Origin: Gymnorhina tibicen
Taxonomy: Eukaryota > Chordata > Aves > Passeriformes > Artamidae
Direction: 5' to 3'
Length of the DNA stretch: 64,000 bases
Assembly: GCA_013399875.1 (NCBI GenBank)
Contig: VXAZ01002109.1
Coordinates: 2,105,901-2,169,900, forward strand
Both the position numbers and the translations under genes were made by a program. The notes beneath the pieces were generated by a model. It was not told the origin of the DNA. It saw only the letters and a list, made by a program, of their open reading frames with translations, and made no database searches. Positions 11,825 to 22,697 of this stretch are shown here, piece by piece; position 1 is the stretch's first letter; the number at the start of each line of letters is the position of its first letter.

Positions 11825-14542
11825 ACATGGTGCTTTTTATTTATTTTCTTTTCTGTTAGAGGCACATGTATTAATTACAGTGAATTGATGAAAAATTGGG
11901 GGAAAACGTAGAAATGCAAAAGAAAAAGCCTTAACTAATGGTAGAATGTAGACTTCTGAAAGGACAGAAATGTTACTGAAAAGTGATGGAGCAATAACTG
12001 GGCAGTGCTGTGGTACTGTACAACAGCTGATAAGTCACACTACTGAGAAAGCTCTTACCAGGTGAGCTCTTGTTCAACTGACCTCTTAATTCTAGTAAGT
12101 GTACGTGGTCAGTAAACAGTTTGTTATAACCTTTATCTACCTCTGCTGTGCAAAGGCCATCCAACATCCATTTCTGTGATGTTCCTCATGGTTTTTTGTT
12201 CACACCATTACTCACTGTCATCTATTTTTACACTGTACCATTGCAGTATCTAGTCTGGTTCATCTTGATTGAATTGGCGCCTGAAGAAGAGTTTTTATTA
12301 TTTCTCTTTTGCTTCATGGTGAATTAATGTAGAGATTAAGGTATTATAGGTAAGATTTAAGGTATTTTATTTCTTCTTTTCTGCTCTTCTTCATTCTTCA
12401 TCACTTATTTTTCTATAAAAATGTTTTCAAGTGGTGTCAGTGAAAAATGACTCCTCCACTGCTTGGCTGCACTCAGTCATGTGTCATACAATACAAGAGA
12501 GACAGGAGGAAAAACAGTGACAACAACATCACGTGCATAATGTAGCCTAATTAAACTTGGGGAAAATAAAGCAGGAAACAATTACAGACTTTCAATTACA
12601 AGTACAAAATGTAATAAATTCATCCCCCTCTCCCTACCTGGAGTTAGTGCCTGCAGTTCAATGGTCTGTGAATTTTCTCTGTCATCTTTTTGAGGTCTAT
12701 TTCTTTAATTTCTGAAACAGTCATGTTGCAGTTGAATACTGCTGGGGTATCTGTTGCCATTTTCACTCTAGCAGTGTGGTAAGCAGCTTCTCTTGGTGGT
12801 ACCTGGGACATCAGGAGTAGACAAAGACTCTTCTATGAAGTTAAGCAACATGTAATCATGTATGATGCAAAATTCCATCCCATCCATTTTTCATTCGTAA
12901 TAGTTTTCCTGGCACAAACTTAAGCATGCTTGATATTGTGCACATATTACTTTTTTTCAGAATAAATTTGCATCTTGCCACTGCTATAACTGCCATCTTG
13001 TTCCATTTCTCCTTGTACTGTATGCCTAATACATACATGATAAAGAGCTGGCTTAAAAAAGAAGTAACACTAAAATATTTCTGCAAATGACTGATGAGAA
13101 GAAAAAGAAAAAAAAGAATATTTATTTTATGATCATACGGAAGAAATTAATTTCCCATGTCTTTTATCGTCTTATTTTCTGCAATAGGGAAAATGCAGAT
13201 TTTGTGCAATATGTTAATACTGCTAAGCCAAATGTCATATAACATAACCAGAGCTATATGTTATTCCTTATTGCATTTGCATTCAGTAATACAGTATATT
13301 GACGCTTTTCTTTCATTAAAGAGACAGTATCTTTTTTTTCTTTTTTTTTTTAATATAGCAGGTGAAGGCTGTCCTTCTGCACACCATAATTTAAAGACAA
13401 AAAAACCAATAAAATATTAGAATGAAGTTTTAGTTCTATAAATGATGAAACCAAGCCATCAGCTGCTAAAGAATCTGTGGAACAATAGTTACAAACCAAA
13501 CAAAGATATTTCTTCTTGAGGGTTAAAAATAATTTTATTCTGCATGAAGAAGAAGAGAGAATAGAAGAATGAGAGCTGTATTTCAAAGAGCAGAGATAGC
13601 AGGTTTCATCTGGTACATGTTGTGACTCTCAGCTTATACAGTTATGCTCTTCTATTAAAGAGTGAGGGACAAGGACATTGTCTTCTTCTCTCTCTGTACC
13701 TGTTATGATAATGAATGTCCTTTTTGTAAGCGTTGCCTCTCTGCACAGAAGATACCTGCCTATCATGAGAGCTGAAGATAGTACATGCACACAAATTTTC
13801 TCAGTGAAACCTGTCTTAAGTGACTATTCAAAGCACTAGCAGAACTCATTTGCAGAGTAGACTTAGTTTTTAGGAAATTTCAAGATACGTGTGAAGAGTC
13901 ACCTAAGCAAGGGGTCTGTGAAGGTGCCTGGTCCTTGTTGCAGCTTTCACTGTATGTCCCATCAGTGCCACAGCCCCATGATAAGCCCTGCTCAGGCAGG
14001 CTTCAAGCTGGGCTCAGAGTCATGCTGACTTCAGTGAGCCTTGATACAGGTAAAGGCATGCACCCACAAAATGTCGTGCTAGCACATAGGTCTCAATTTG
14101 TTATCCCATAATCTTTACTCAGGAATTGCTCATGGGCATAGTGCATAAACAGAAGGTCACTGGGTTTAGCCCTAGCCAAGTCTTAACAAGAGATTGGCAA
14201 AAGCATATTAATGGTGAATGGTTCTATTTTATTGTTTGTCTACTCATATTAGTTTGGTGAAGGACTGGTTTCCAAATTTAACTATGAGCACAGAGGACAA
14301 ACTACCAGAAACTTTATCATTGTGGAGAAGAAATTAAACAGCCTTTGTGAGGTAAAAAGAGACTTTGCCATCTTCCAGCAGCTGTCAGCAGTCTTTTAGA
14401 AAAGCTTGGGAAAATAATATGTCCAGTTCTGACATTAAAGCTAGATGTTCTGATGGGAAATAGGACTGGAGCACATGCCATCTCAACTGAGGGATATAAT
14501 TTGCCAGTATTTTCTACAGCTACTGTGAGAAATTACATTACT

Positions 14543-14560
14543 GACCACCTCTAGGTGGTC
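14543..14560. repeat. 18-bp palindrome
   Basis: The sequence gaccacctctaggtggtc has perfect 8-bp arms around a 2-bp centre. It may be a chance palindrome or a binding site for a dimeric or zinc-finger factor. No neighbouring feature explains it. Confidence 0.6.
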
Positions 14561-17020
14561 CAGTACTCTCCAGCATTTTTTCAAATATTAACAAGCTTGA
14601 GGTCTCTATGGAGGCAGAAGAAGGGAGAGAGAACTAGTGTCATTCTGGGAGGAAAAAAAAAGTCTGGGCCAACTTGGAAAAATCCATTTGAGAAACAGAT
14701 ATAATTCTTCAAAATACAACCAAGTTACAAAAAAAAAAAAGCATATGTAGGTGTAGATCTTTATAGAAATAGACCTATTTCAAAAGAGAGAGACAAAGGT
14801 ATATATTCTCTACAATTATTACAAATACAGCATACTGTACAGCAAAAATGCCAAAGGATAAGACCTATAAAAAAATAGAGCAAAATTGCTGTATTTATAT
14901 TCCTTACTATGGAGTGTGAATTTCCAGGTAGAATTTCAGCTGTAGAAATAGATTTTATAATAAAAAAGTAAATAATTTGGGCAAAAGGGGCATGTTTGGT
15001 TGTTCTTTGCACCATACTGTCTCCTATGAGTTTAGTTATGCTTCTGAATTTCTCCTTGAAATCATTGACTTATGCAGGAAGATCCCAGCACAGACCTCAT
15101 CCCAGCAGTTCCAGTGGCTGTCAGTGGCACAGGAGGTGTCAGTCATGGGTCCTAAGGGATAGTCAGTGTTCAAAGTGCTGACTCTGCTTCAGCATTTCAG
15201 TCCAACTTCTAGGCTCTCACTCTCTCCTAACACTGTGTTCATCTCTTGGACACACATGAATTGACTCAGTTTCCTCTTCAGAGGGGCATGTGCTTGCCCT
15301 GCTTACACCTTCAGCCTCAGTCCAGCCCCCTTACACAAGTCAGAGGAAACACTACTGTGCTTTAAATGCAATATGCGCACTGAACACCCCAAACAGCTAA
15401 AACAGGAAAAACATAATAAACATGCTTTGGAATCAGCCCTCTGAGTAAGCCAGCTACATATGTCTCTAAACCTTTTTACTATTTTCACACTGAGAATTAT
15501 CTCAGCAGAAGGGGTTTATCAAAGAGTTTTTGTCAAATTTCTCTGCAGCAGTTAAGACATTACTCCTCCCAGCTGCGCCCCTTGTACGATTTTGCCAGGA
15601 TTTATTGTCCAGGGGACAAGAGAAAAGAAGATGTAGTGTCCCACTCCAGTGGAAAATGAAGGACACCCGGATGAAGACTAGAGTGCCAGCTGGGACAACT
15701 GTAACACAGACATACAAACCTCTCCATGGAGTCTTTAGCAGTGGGGGAAATTGAAGTTAGAAGAAGGGTACTTTCAGTCAAAGGGATAAATCAGGCAGCA
15801 GAGGGATATATTTTCATAGATCAGTACAGGATGTATTTGAATGTATCTTTAGGCAGGATGACACTGAGCATTGCAGCACCAAAATTTTATGTGTCTTATT
15901 AGTGGCTAATATACACCTCTGAATTAAGGCAGATGAAGCATAATACACAATAGGAGCTGGTGATAAAAACCAAGAATCTACTGAGGAAGGTGCTACCTAA
16001 GCCAGTGTTGTACATAGAATGGGATAGCCCTATTTTACTCCTGCTCTCTTGGGTTTATTCTCGGAGCATCCAGGAAGTTCCTATGTCTATCTGGGATTCA
16101 CATTTCTGAAGGTTTTTTTACTAGACAGGCTCCTCCACCAGCTTTTTTGCATGAAATGCAAATGTAGGATAAAGTGGCAACATGATACCACCTAGAATGC
16201 AGCGACTGAGTTTTCTGTAAATGCAGATCAGTCCTTCTCTAATCAGGAGACTACTCTTATTAAATGAGAAAGAGAAACTATTTTTGTTTCTTTTCTAGTG
16301 TTTCTCCAGTGGACACAAATAAATGAACTAAGAATTGGTCTAGTATAAACATCCAAGGTCTGGTTACTACACATGTATAGGAGATAGATGCTCTTTTCCT
16401 CCTCTGAGGAATGCTGATAGATTATATATTAAGCAGTCAATAACCTGATAGAATTATGTAATTTTGACAGCCTTTATTATAATTTCCACAGGGAATTCAA
16501 GTGTGCTCAGTTTTAGTTATTTCATTTGATGACGAAGGGCACCTCGCACTTTACAAGACCAAGTTCCTATGTGGCAGTGGCACTTAACTATTGTCAGCTA
16601 ATATTCAGCTTTCTAGGAAAACTCTGAAAAAAAGCGGAGCAGTTACATAAGTTGGAAGACATCAGACCTGTGACAAATAAGAAAAATGGTCACTAGCTGT
16701 GGTTAGTTTTGTAGAAAACCAGTAAAAACAGGGGCAAAAGAAAAAAAAAGTCTTTCTCCTTCCCTCCCTCCACCTTTCCCTTTCTCTGACAGTGTCACCA
16801 GTCTGAATTAGGACATAATTTTGCCTTGGTAGCCCTCTGAAAAATTAAATATATTTGATAAGAGGTAAAATTCTCCTATTTCATATTTGCTACACATGTA
16901 GAATAAAAAGAACAAAATAATGAAAAACGATGAAACAACTAATGAAACAAAAGTATCTATTTTTTCATTCACAGAGAGGGATGTTCTCACATCATTTCCT
17001 GTTCATCATTAGTCCACAGG

Positions 17021-17140
17021 TCCACTGAATTCAATGGGACTCATGCTTTTCATTTAGGTGGAACTAGGATTAATACCATGGATCAAAACCTGCCAGTTTT
17101 AGCGCAAGTCCTTCCACTGACTTCAGGGAGGATTTGAAAA
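17021..17140. repeat. Possible ancient amniote repeat fragment
   Basis: The phrases 'ccactgaattcaatgggac' and 'tccactgacttcagggagga' resemble the 'ttgacttcaatggga' motifs found in old interspersed repeats shared by birds, turtles and crocodilians. The two phrases lie in an opposed arrangement about 75 bases apart. The family name and boundaries are uncertain, and the call is from memory of the motif. Confidence 0.4.
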
Positions 17141-18935
17141 GCCCAAGGTCTCTCTGAGCACAGATAAACTCACATGGATAAGATAAATAAACATGTGATC
17201 AGCTGAAAGATTGAAGTGTTCCTAAGGTTTGTCCAAGGGTTTGGTCAAATAATTAGCTGCAGCTCTATGCAAAAGTCATGTTGAGCCAAAGCTTTGAGCT
17301 TTGATTTGATAGACCTTTCTTTTTCTGAACTCTAACAAGTTTCATTCAGGGTTTGAATATGCAAAAACTTACACAGGATTATAAATACAAGAATAAAGAC
17401 AGAAAAAAATTTATAATATTTTCACTCCCACAAGTGAAAATGAAAATTAAAAATTCTGATAAATTAATTTTTTTTAATTAAATGAAAATTTATTTATGTA
17501 GTTCTTCAGAAGCTGCTGGGTTTCACTTGTTTGTTTTTCTTTTTTTTGTTCTAAACCAGATTTTTGGCCTTTTAAAGATTCAGATAGAACTATGCAGCTA
17601 CAAATTACATGTTTCTGTTAAAAGACTTGCAATTAAAATTATTCTACTCTTCTGTTCCTTCCAAATTGTATGACAGAAAGCTCATGTTAAAAGCAGATTT
17701 ATTTAACTGTGTTTAATCTTGTTTCTTTTTACTTTTCTTTGTTATTTGATTTAATTTTCTTTCTTCAGAGTTAAGGACTGGATTTTATTTGAAATGGGCT
17801 AAACTGGCATCAGTGTTTTTTAACTATATGGAATGTCCTATGATTCTTAGCATTGAAAAGAGGGCTATGTGGTCCTGTCAGAAAAAAAAAAAAAAAGCTG
17901 TAAATTGTAATAATATATTAAATATTGTATTATTATAGCAACTTTAGTTAAGCAACTAATACTATCTTTAATTTTTTACAGAGAACTTTGATGAAATAAT
18001 TTATTACAATGACTCACAGAAAAACTTGTTTTCAAAATGACAGGAGAAACTGTTGAAGATTGTGAAAAAAATACTAAAAATAATGCTCTACTAAGAATAA
18101 ATTTAAAGATGCAAACAGTGAGTCTGACTTTTTGGGTCAGGGTTTTGTGACTGAAATTAAATCCAAGGTGTTGGGGGGAATAATGACTTTAAATAATGCT
18201 TAAATTTAAACAAATTTCTTTTCAAAAGAAAAAGGAAAAAGATAAAAAAGCCAAAACATTTATGTTCTGGCCTGGACTGCAGTTACCCGTTTCATAAACC
18301 GCCATTGACAAAAATATAAAGATTGAGGTAATTTCCTCATATTCAACTGTTTTTTCCAGACTGTGCTGTATAACACAGCAACAGTACTTTACAGCTGTTC
18401 AGCTCAGATCTCTTATGAAGGGAATAAAATTAGAAGAAATGAAAAATAATATCCACGGAAGAAAAGCATTTAATTTTTAGAACATGTATGTCAAATTTGA
18501 ATGGTGCAACATCTACAAAAATACGTGTTCACTTATTACCTATGGGATATTCAATGAGGATATGAAGTCATAATTGGTAGTAGATACTTGCCCACTTGGT
18601 TGCACAAGGATCAGTTCTTCTTAAAAAGGATTTGCAATGAAAAACAGTTCAAAGAGGTGAGTATAGAGATGTTTACAAGTCAGATTTCAAATGTTTTAAG
18701 AACTATTTTGGCTAACAGTAAATGACAGCAACCTGTCTGTGGAAATCAATGCTGACCCTCCTGATAACATGAATAAAAATTCAATGAAGCCAGTTTAAGG
18801 TACTGCAGCAAATCACAGATGAAAACAAAAAGTTATTTGTAACAATCTGAGCTGTAAATATGGTGAGGAAATAAACCAGAAGTCTCACAGTTTCCTCACA
18901 GATGTGTAACCTGAGATTGCTCCTAACACCTTCAC

Positions 18936-18983
18936 AGGCACCTACCTTTTTTCCTACCCACCTGCTCACACAGGTAGGTGCCT
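18936..18983. repeat. Perfect 12-bp inverted repeat (hairpin)
   Basis: The left arm aggcacctacct (18936-18947) and right arm aggtaggtgcct (18972-18983) are exact reverse complements separated by 24 bases. The arms are GC-rich compared with the surroundings. The stem is too short for a microRNA precursor by itself, so I give no function. Confidence 0.85.
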
Positions 18984-19032
18984 ACAGTGGGTGAATGAAG
19001 TCCACTACAACTGTTCTATTTCAACGTACAGA

Positions 19033-19054
19033 GTACAAACAAGTTTGTACAAAC
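19033..19054. repeat. Overlapping short palindromes
   Basis: gtacaaac (19033-19040) and gtttgtac (19043-19050) form an 8-bp inverted repeat with a 2-base centre. The right arm extends into the perfect 12-bp palindrome gtttgtacaaac at 19043-19054. No function is inferred. Confidence 0.7.
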
Positions 19055-19752
19055 TCTTTTTTCACCTTATAATGTCTGTGTTGAAACCAGATTTTCCTTG
19101 TGATGAATAGCATCTGATGTTGCGAAGGAGACCGATTTCTCTGATTCAGTAGATTAAAATCTGAGGTCCAGCAATGTCAGTTTTTCATTAGGGTTCCTAG
19201 ATGGAGGTGTGAGGACTACACTTTGTTTTAAACCTATGGTCAAGGTCTCCTCTACTGCAATGAGATCAAGGTTTCATTTTATGTATGCAACATCATCAGG
19301 CATAAAGTGAAAGCCAGCAAAGTGTGATTCCTATTTTAAGAAAACCATTTGGGGCACAGAATGAAATATTTTCTCTGGCTGGCTGTTTTCACATGGGGAT
19401 GAGAAAAAGGAAATGGAGTATGAGTAAACCAAAGTAAAACTCATTAAGCATTTGATATATGTAATGTTATTTCAAGAACCCTGTTGTTCTTTTTTTTCTC
19501 TATAACATATTTTCCATCTTTTTTAGTTTATGATTGGATTGCTCCACTTTCCTTAACAAAACCTCACAAGATTATACTACTCTATGCTCTATACTGAAAG
19601 TGATGGATGATGTTCTTCAAAAGTAAATGTATTTACCAGACCAAGCAAGCAAAGATTTTTTCAGGTCTTCATTCCTACCCACTTAGTTTATCCAGTCCTC
19701 TTCCATGCCCAGTTATTTACTATGCCCTCCTCTTTAGTATGCCTTGAGCATT

Positions 19753-21056
19753 TCATAGGATCATATAAAAGTCAGAAGAGACCTTCAAAGATCACCTAGT
19801 TCCAACGCTCCATGGGCAGAGATACCTTTCTGACTAAACCAAGTTGCTCAGAGCTCCATCCAGCCTGGACTTGAATACTTCCACAGATGGGAGGTCCATA
19901 ATGTCTTCAGGCAATCTGCTTCCATGTCTCACCACCCTCATTGTAAAAAAATCTTTCTTGTGTCCAATCTATACCTACCCTCTTTCAGTTTAAAACTATT
20001 CCATTTGTGGTGTCTCTTCAGTGTCTCTGTCTTGCTAAGCTCTCTTTATACTTTGAAAGGACCCACAGAGTCTTCTCCAGGCTGAACAATGGCAACTCTC
20101 TCTTCCTAACTTCATAGGAGAGATGTTCCAGCAATCTATTTCCGTAGTCCTCCTTTGGTATACTCTATCTGGTACTGGGAACCCCAGAGCTGGATGCAGT
20201 ACTCCATGTAGCATCTCACAAGAGTGGAGTAGGGCTTTGTCCTGCTCATCATGCCTCTTTTAATGCAGCCCAGGAAAGGATTAGCTTTCTGGGTTGTAAG
20301 AGCAAAATGATGGCTCATGCACAGTTTTTCATCCACTGATGTCCCTAAGTATTTTCCTATTTGGCTGCTCTCAATTTGTGCAGCCACCAATCTGTATTGC
20401 TACTGGGGATTGCCCAAACCCAGGTGTAGGATCTTGCACTTGGCCTTGTTTAACTGAATGAGGTTCACATGGGCCCACCACTCAAGGCCATCAGGTTCTT
20501 CTTAGTGAAATAAATCCCTTCCTTCTCTCAAGCGTGTTTCACGACTCAATTTGGTATCAGCCACAAACTTGCTGAGGGTGCACTCCTCCCACTGCATCTA
20601 AATAGATTAGGTTCCAGTACAGGCCCCAGAAGGACATCACTTGAACTGCTTTCCACTTGAACGTTTGGTTACTGACCGTAAGAATTTAGACATGGCCATC
20701 CAGAAAATTGCTTATCCATTCAATACTTCATCCGTCAATATCTCTCCAATGCGGCATCAAGGATGTTGTGTGGAACCATTTCAAAGGCCCTAAAGAAGTT
20801 CAGATAGATGGCATTTGTAGCTCTTGTTTTGTCCACTGATGCAGTCACTCCGTCACAGAAGGCCACTAGATTAATTAGGCGTGATTTGTGATGGTGAAGC
20901 CATGTTGGCTGTCTCAAATCATCTCCCTGTCTTCCACATGCCTTGAAATAACTTCCAAGAGGATCGGTTCCATCATTTTACCAGGTGCAGAAGTGAGAAT
21001 GATTGGTTAGTGGTTCACAGGGTCCTCCTTTTTTACCCTGTTTAAAAATGGGTACG
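19753..21056 (-). mobile_element. CR1 LINE, 3' part (minus strand), interrupted by an LTR
   Basis: Read on the minus strand, this is the 3' part of a CR1 element. Its 3' end lies at about 19753, where 'tcataggatcatata' is a decayed CR1 terminus. Decayed ORF2 pieces are visible. At 20735-20917 there is a stretch reading [17 protein letters not shown], then a motif-A region in which the usual LDxxKAFD appears as LNFFRAFE, so the catalytic aspartate is lost. At 20136-20390 the frame reads DEKLCMSHHFAL, then QKANPFLGCIKR and MEYCIQLWG. Sequence between these blocks is deleted. The same element resumes at 21567 beyond the solo LTR. Confidence 0.93.
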
Positions 21057-21566
21057 TGTCCTGGGTTACAGTGTATTCTATTACCATGAGCTGTTGAAAC
21101 CAGGTGTAGCAATGTTCCTTGCCTCCTCCCTACGGTCTATCTCCTGTTAATGGGCCCAACAATGCCTTGCCTCATGACTCATCATCCCATTGTGAGATGC
21201 TCCACCGAGATATAAGGAGCCAAGCATTCCCACCTGGATATAACCTGGGGTTTGGAACAGCACAGGCAGCCTTACCTACTGGGATCCCAGAGGACAAGAG
21301 CTACACAACCACCACTGGACTTTCCGAGGAGGACCAGACCTTTTCTACAAGATCACTGCTTCAACAGAACCACATCTATCACTTCAAGAGAACTGCAGCT
21401 ACCACCTAATCGGACTGTTACCAACCTCCTGATGGTCAGGGGTCAGGTTTGTGCTCTGACTCTGTCAGTGGGTTGGTTTTTTGTACTATTGCATTTATTT
21501 TATTTTTCCTATTAAATTGTATTTCTGACTTGGAGTTTCTCACTAGTTTGCTTTCAAACTAGTACA
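21057..21566 (+). mobile_element. Solo LTR of an endogenous retrovirus-like element (510 bp)
   Basis: The boundaries are TG...CA: it starts tgtcctgggttacag and ends ttcaaactagtaca. The same sequence occurs inverted at 50141-50731, which fixes both ends. It lies inside a CR1 copy, so it inserted later than that CR1. No internal retroviral sequence accompanies it, so it is a solo LTR. A TATA-like 'gatataa' occurs near 21208 and another near 21236; only the second is shared with the other copy. ATTAAA near 21511 is a possible polyadenylation signal. The flanking pentamers (gtacg before, tattt after) do not match, so no target-site duplication is visible. The open frames at 21119-21515 are shadows of the LTR. 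Confidence 0.9.
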
Positions 21567-21822
21567 TATTTGCTATTTCCCTTTTTCCAGACACTGGGAC
21601 TTTGCCTGATGGCCATGACATCTCAAATATCATGGAGAGTGGTAACTATACCAGTTAATTCCCTCAGGACCCTGGGAGATATCTGTTTGTGTCCTGTGGA
21701 CCTACTCATGTTCAGGTTCCTCAGGTGGTCTTGAATATGATCTTCACTTATGATGAGTGGGACTTTATTCCCCTCATCCTTGCCTTGAGGTTCAGTGACT
21801 TGAGAGATTTACACTCTTAGAA
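21567..21822 (-). mobile_element. CR1 LINE, more 5' part (minus strand), beyond the LTR
   Basis: This continues the CR1 at 19753-21056. Directly after the LTR the sequence resumes the CR1 reverse-transcriptase region on the minus strand, recognisable from 'tttccctttttccagacac', 'atatcatggagagtgg', 'ttccctcaggaccctggga' and 'ttcaggttcctcaggtggtc'. The element is truncated near 21822. Rejoining the two pieces would give a CR1 fragment of about 1.56 kb. Confidence 0.9.
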
Positions 21823-22295
21823 ATCTTTATCTTTCCAGAACAGGAATACATCTCTTCTTGTCAAATGCACAAACTCCTTCACCTTATTTTAATGTAACAG
21901 TGATTTAATAAAGACTGAGGAATTATATGAAGACTTATATTTTTCCCCAATGACAATTAAAACAGAGCAATATGGAGAATTAAGCATTTTACTTTATTTA
22001 TGCTATTTCTCAGATACTTCAGAGAAGCCTTGGCTTCCTCAAAATGTTTTAGGAAGCTACCAGGAGAAAAGGTTAAATTAAAGAAAGCTTAAATTCAGAA
22101 GAACATAAAGATTGCAGAAATAGCTAAAACTGTAGGTACAGCTGAATGTACTACAGGTATATGTAGCCAGAAACTAGGAGAAGAACTGGTAAGCATAAGT
22201 ACACAGTCTTGTATGAAATTTAATAACACAGAGTATGTAACAATAAAAACAAATAAATATGGAAGCCTGTGTCTAGCACTCTAACAAGTGAGAAT

Positions 22296-22697
22296 TTAAA
22301 AGTTAAGGACAAAATTAAAAGTGACAGCCAAATTTCCCAAACAAACCACAACTTGGTTCAAGAATTTAGGATTTTTTTGGCATATAAAAATTATTTGTAA
22401 TTTTTCAGGGTATGTTATTTCAGGGTTGTGTTCGAGGGGTATTTTCACCATTTTAAAGGCATCTACTACTACTGAAACAAACTTTTCATACTGCTCTGGA
22501 AAATTGCTTTTCATCATAAGGGGGCCAATCCTCTTGTCCTTGATAATATATTGCTCTGAGATTATGCTCCCAGTTAAAAAACAGAAAAAATCAAAAAGCT
22601 GCTTATTAGCTTTAAAAATATCATTCCCAAATGAGTGTAGTAGCCCTTTTTTCTGAGGAAGCAAAAATTTTATATTTTGAAAAAAGAAAGTTAACAA
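22296..22697 (-). other. Unassigned open reading frame, 133 codons (candidate exon or chance)
   Basis: This is the longest open frame in the window that is not transposon-derived on the minus strand. In minus-strand order, a pyrimidine-rich 'tttttgcttcctcag' ends at 22653, which looks like a splice acceptor. It opens onto a frame reading KGLLHSFGND, then ISEQYIIKDKRIGPLMM, NFPEQYEKFVSVVVDAF and VVVCLGNLAVTFN, and stopping at 22296. I do not recognise the protein, although the last part faintly recalls armadillo-like helical text. The opposite strand is also open for 111 codons. In 64 kb of AT-rich DNA about one frame of this length is expected by chance, so I do not call a gene. Confidence 0.2.

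Larger units (their letters stand above)
9785..11845 (+). other. NALF1: Inferred NALF1 3' untranslated region
   Basis: The 3'UTR is inferred from its position after the NALF1 stop codon. Candidate polyadenylation signals (AATAAA) occur at 11114-11119, 11455-11460 and 11819-11824. The last is followed by a long T-rich stretch, the best downstream-element context of the three. The UTR contains an A-rich low-complexity block at 10219-10400. Minus-strand open frames at 10164-10818 come from this composition or are unsupported, and I do not call them. The true end depends on transcript evidence. Confidence 0.6.
11846..19752. other. Intergenic AT-rich sequence, no gene seen
   Basis: No coding exon, RNA gene or clear transposon was recognised. 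Open frames stay below about 90 codons. Short A or T runs occur (for example 14650, 14730, 16740 and 17880). Two short features are listed separately: a palindrome at 14543-14560 and a 12-bp perfect inverted repeat at 18936-18983. A fragment at 17021-17140 resembles an old amniote repeat. Confidence 0.6.

Noticed and set aside
17881..17896. Poly(A) run as the tail of a processed pseudogene
   Set aside because: No recognisable coding sequence precedes it and no flanking duplication was found.
21119..21515. 96- and 87-codon frames
   Set aside because: They lie inside the solo LTR; the second LTR copy does not preserve them.
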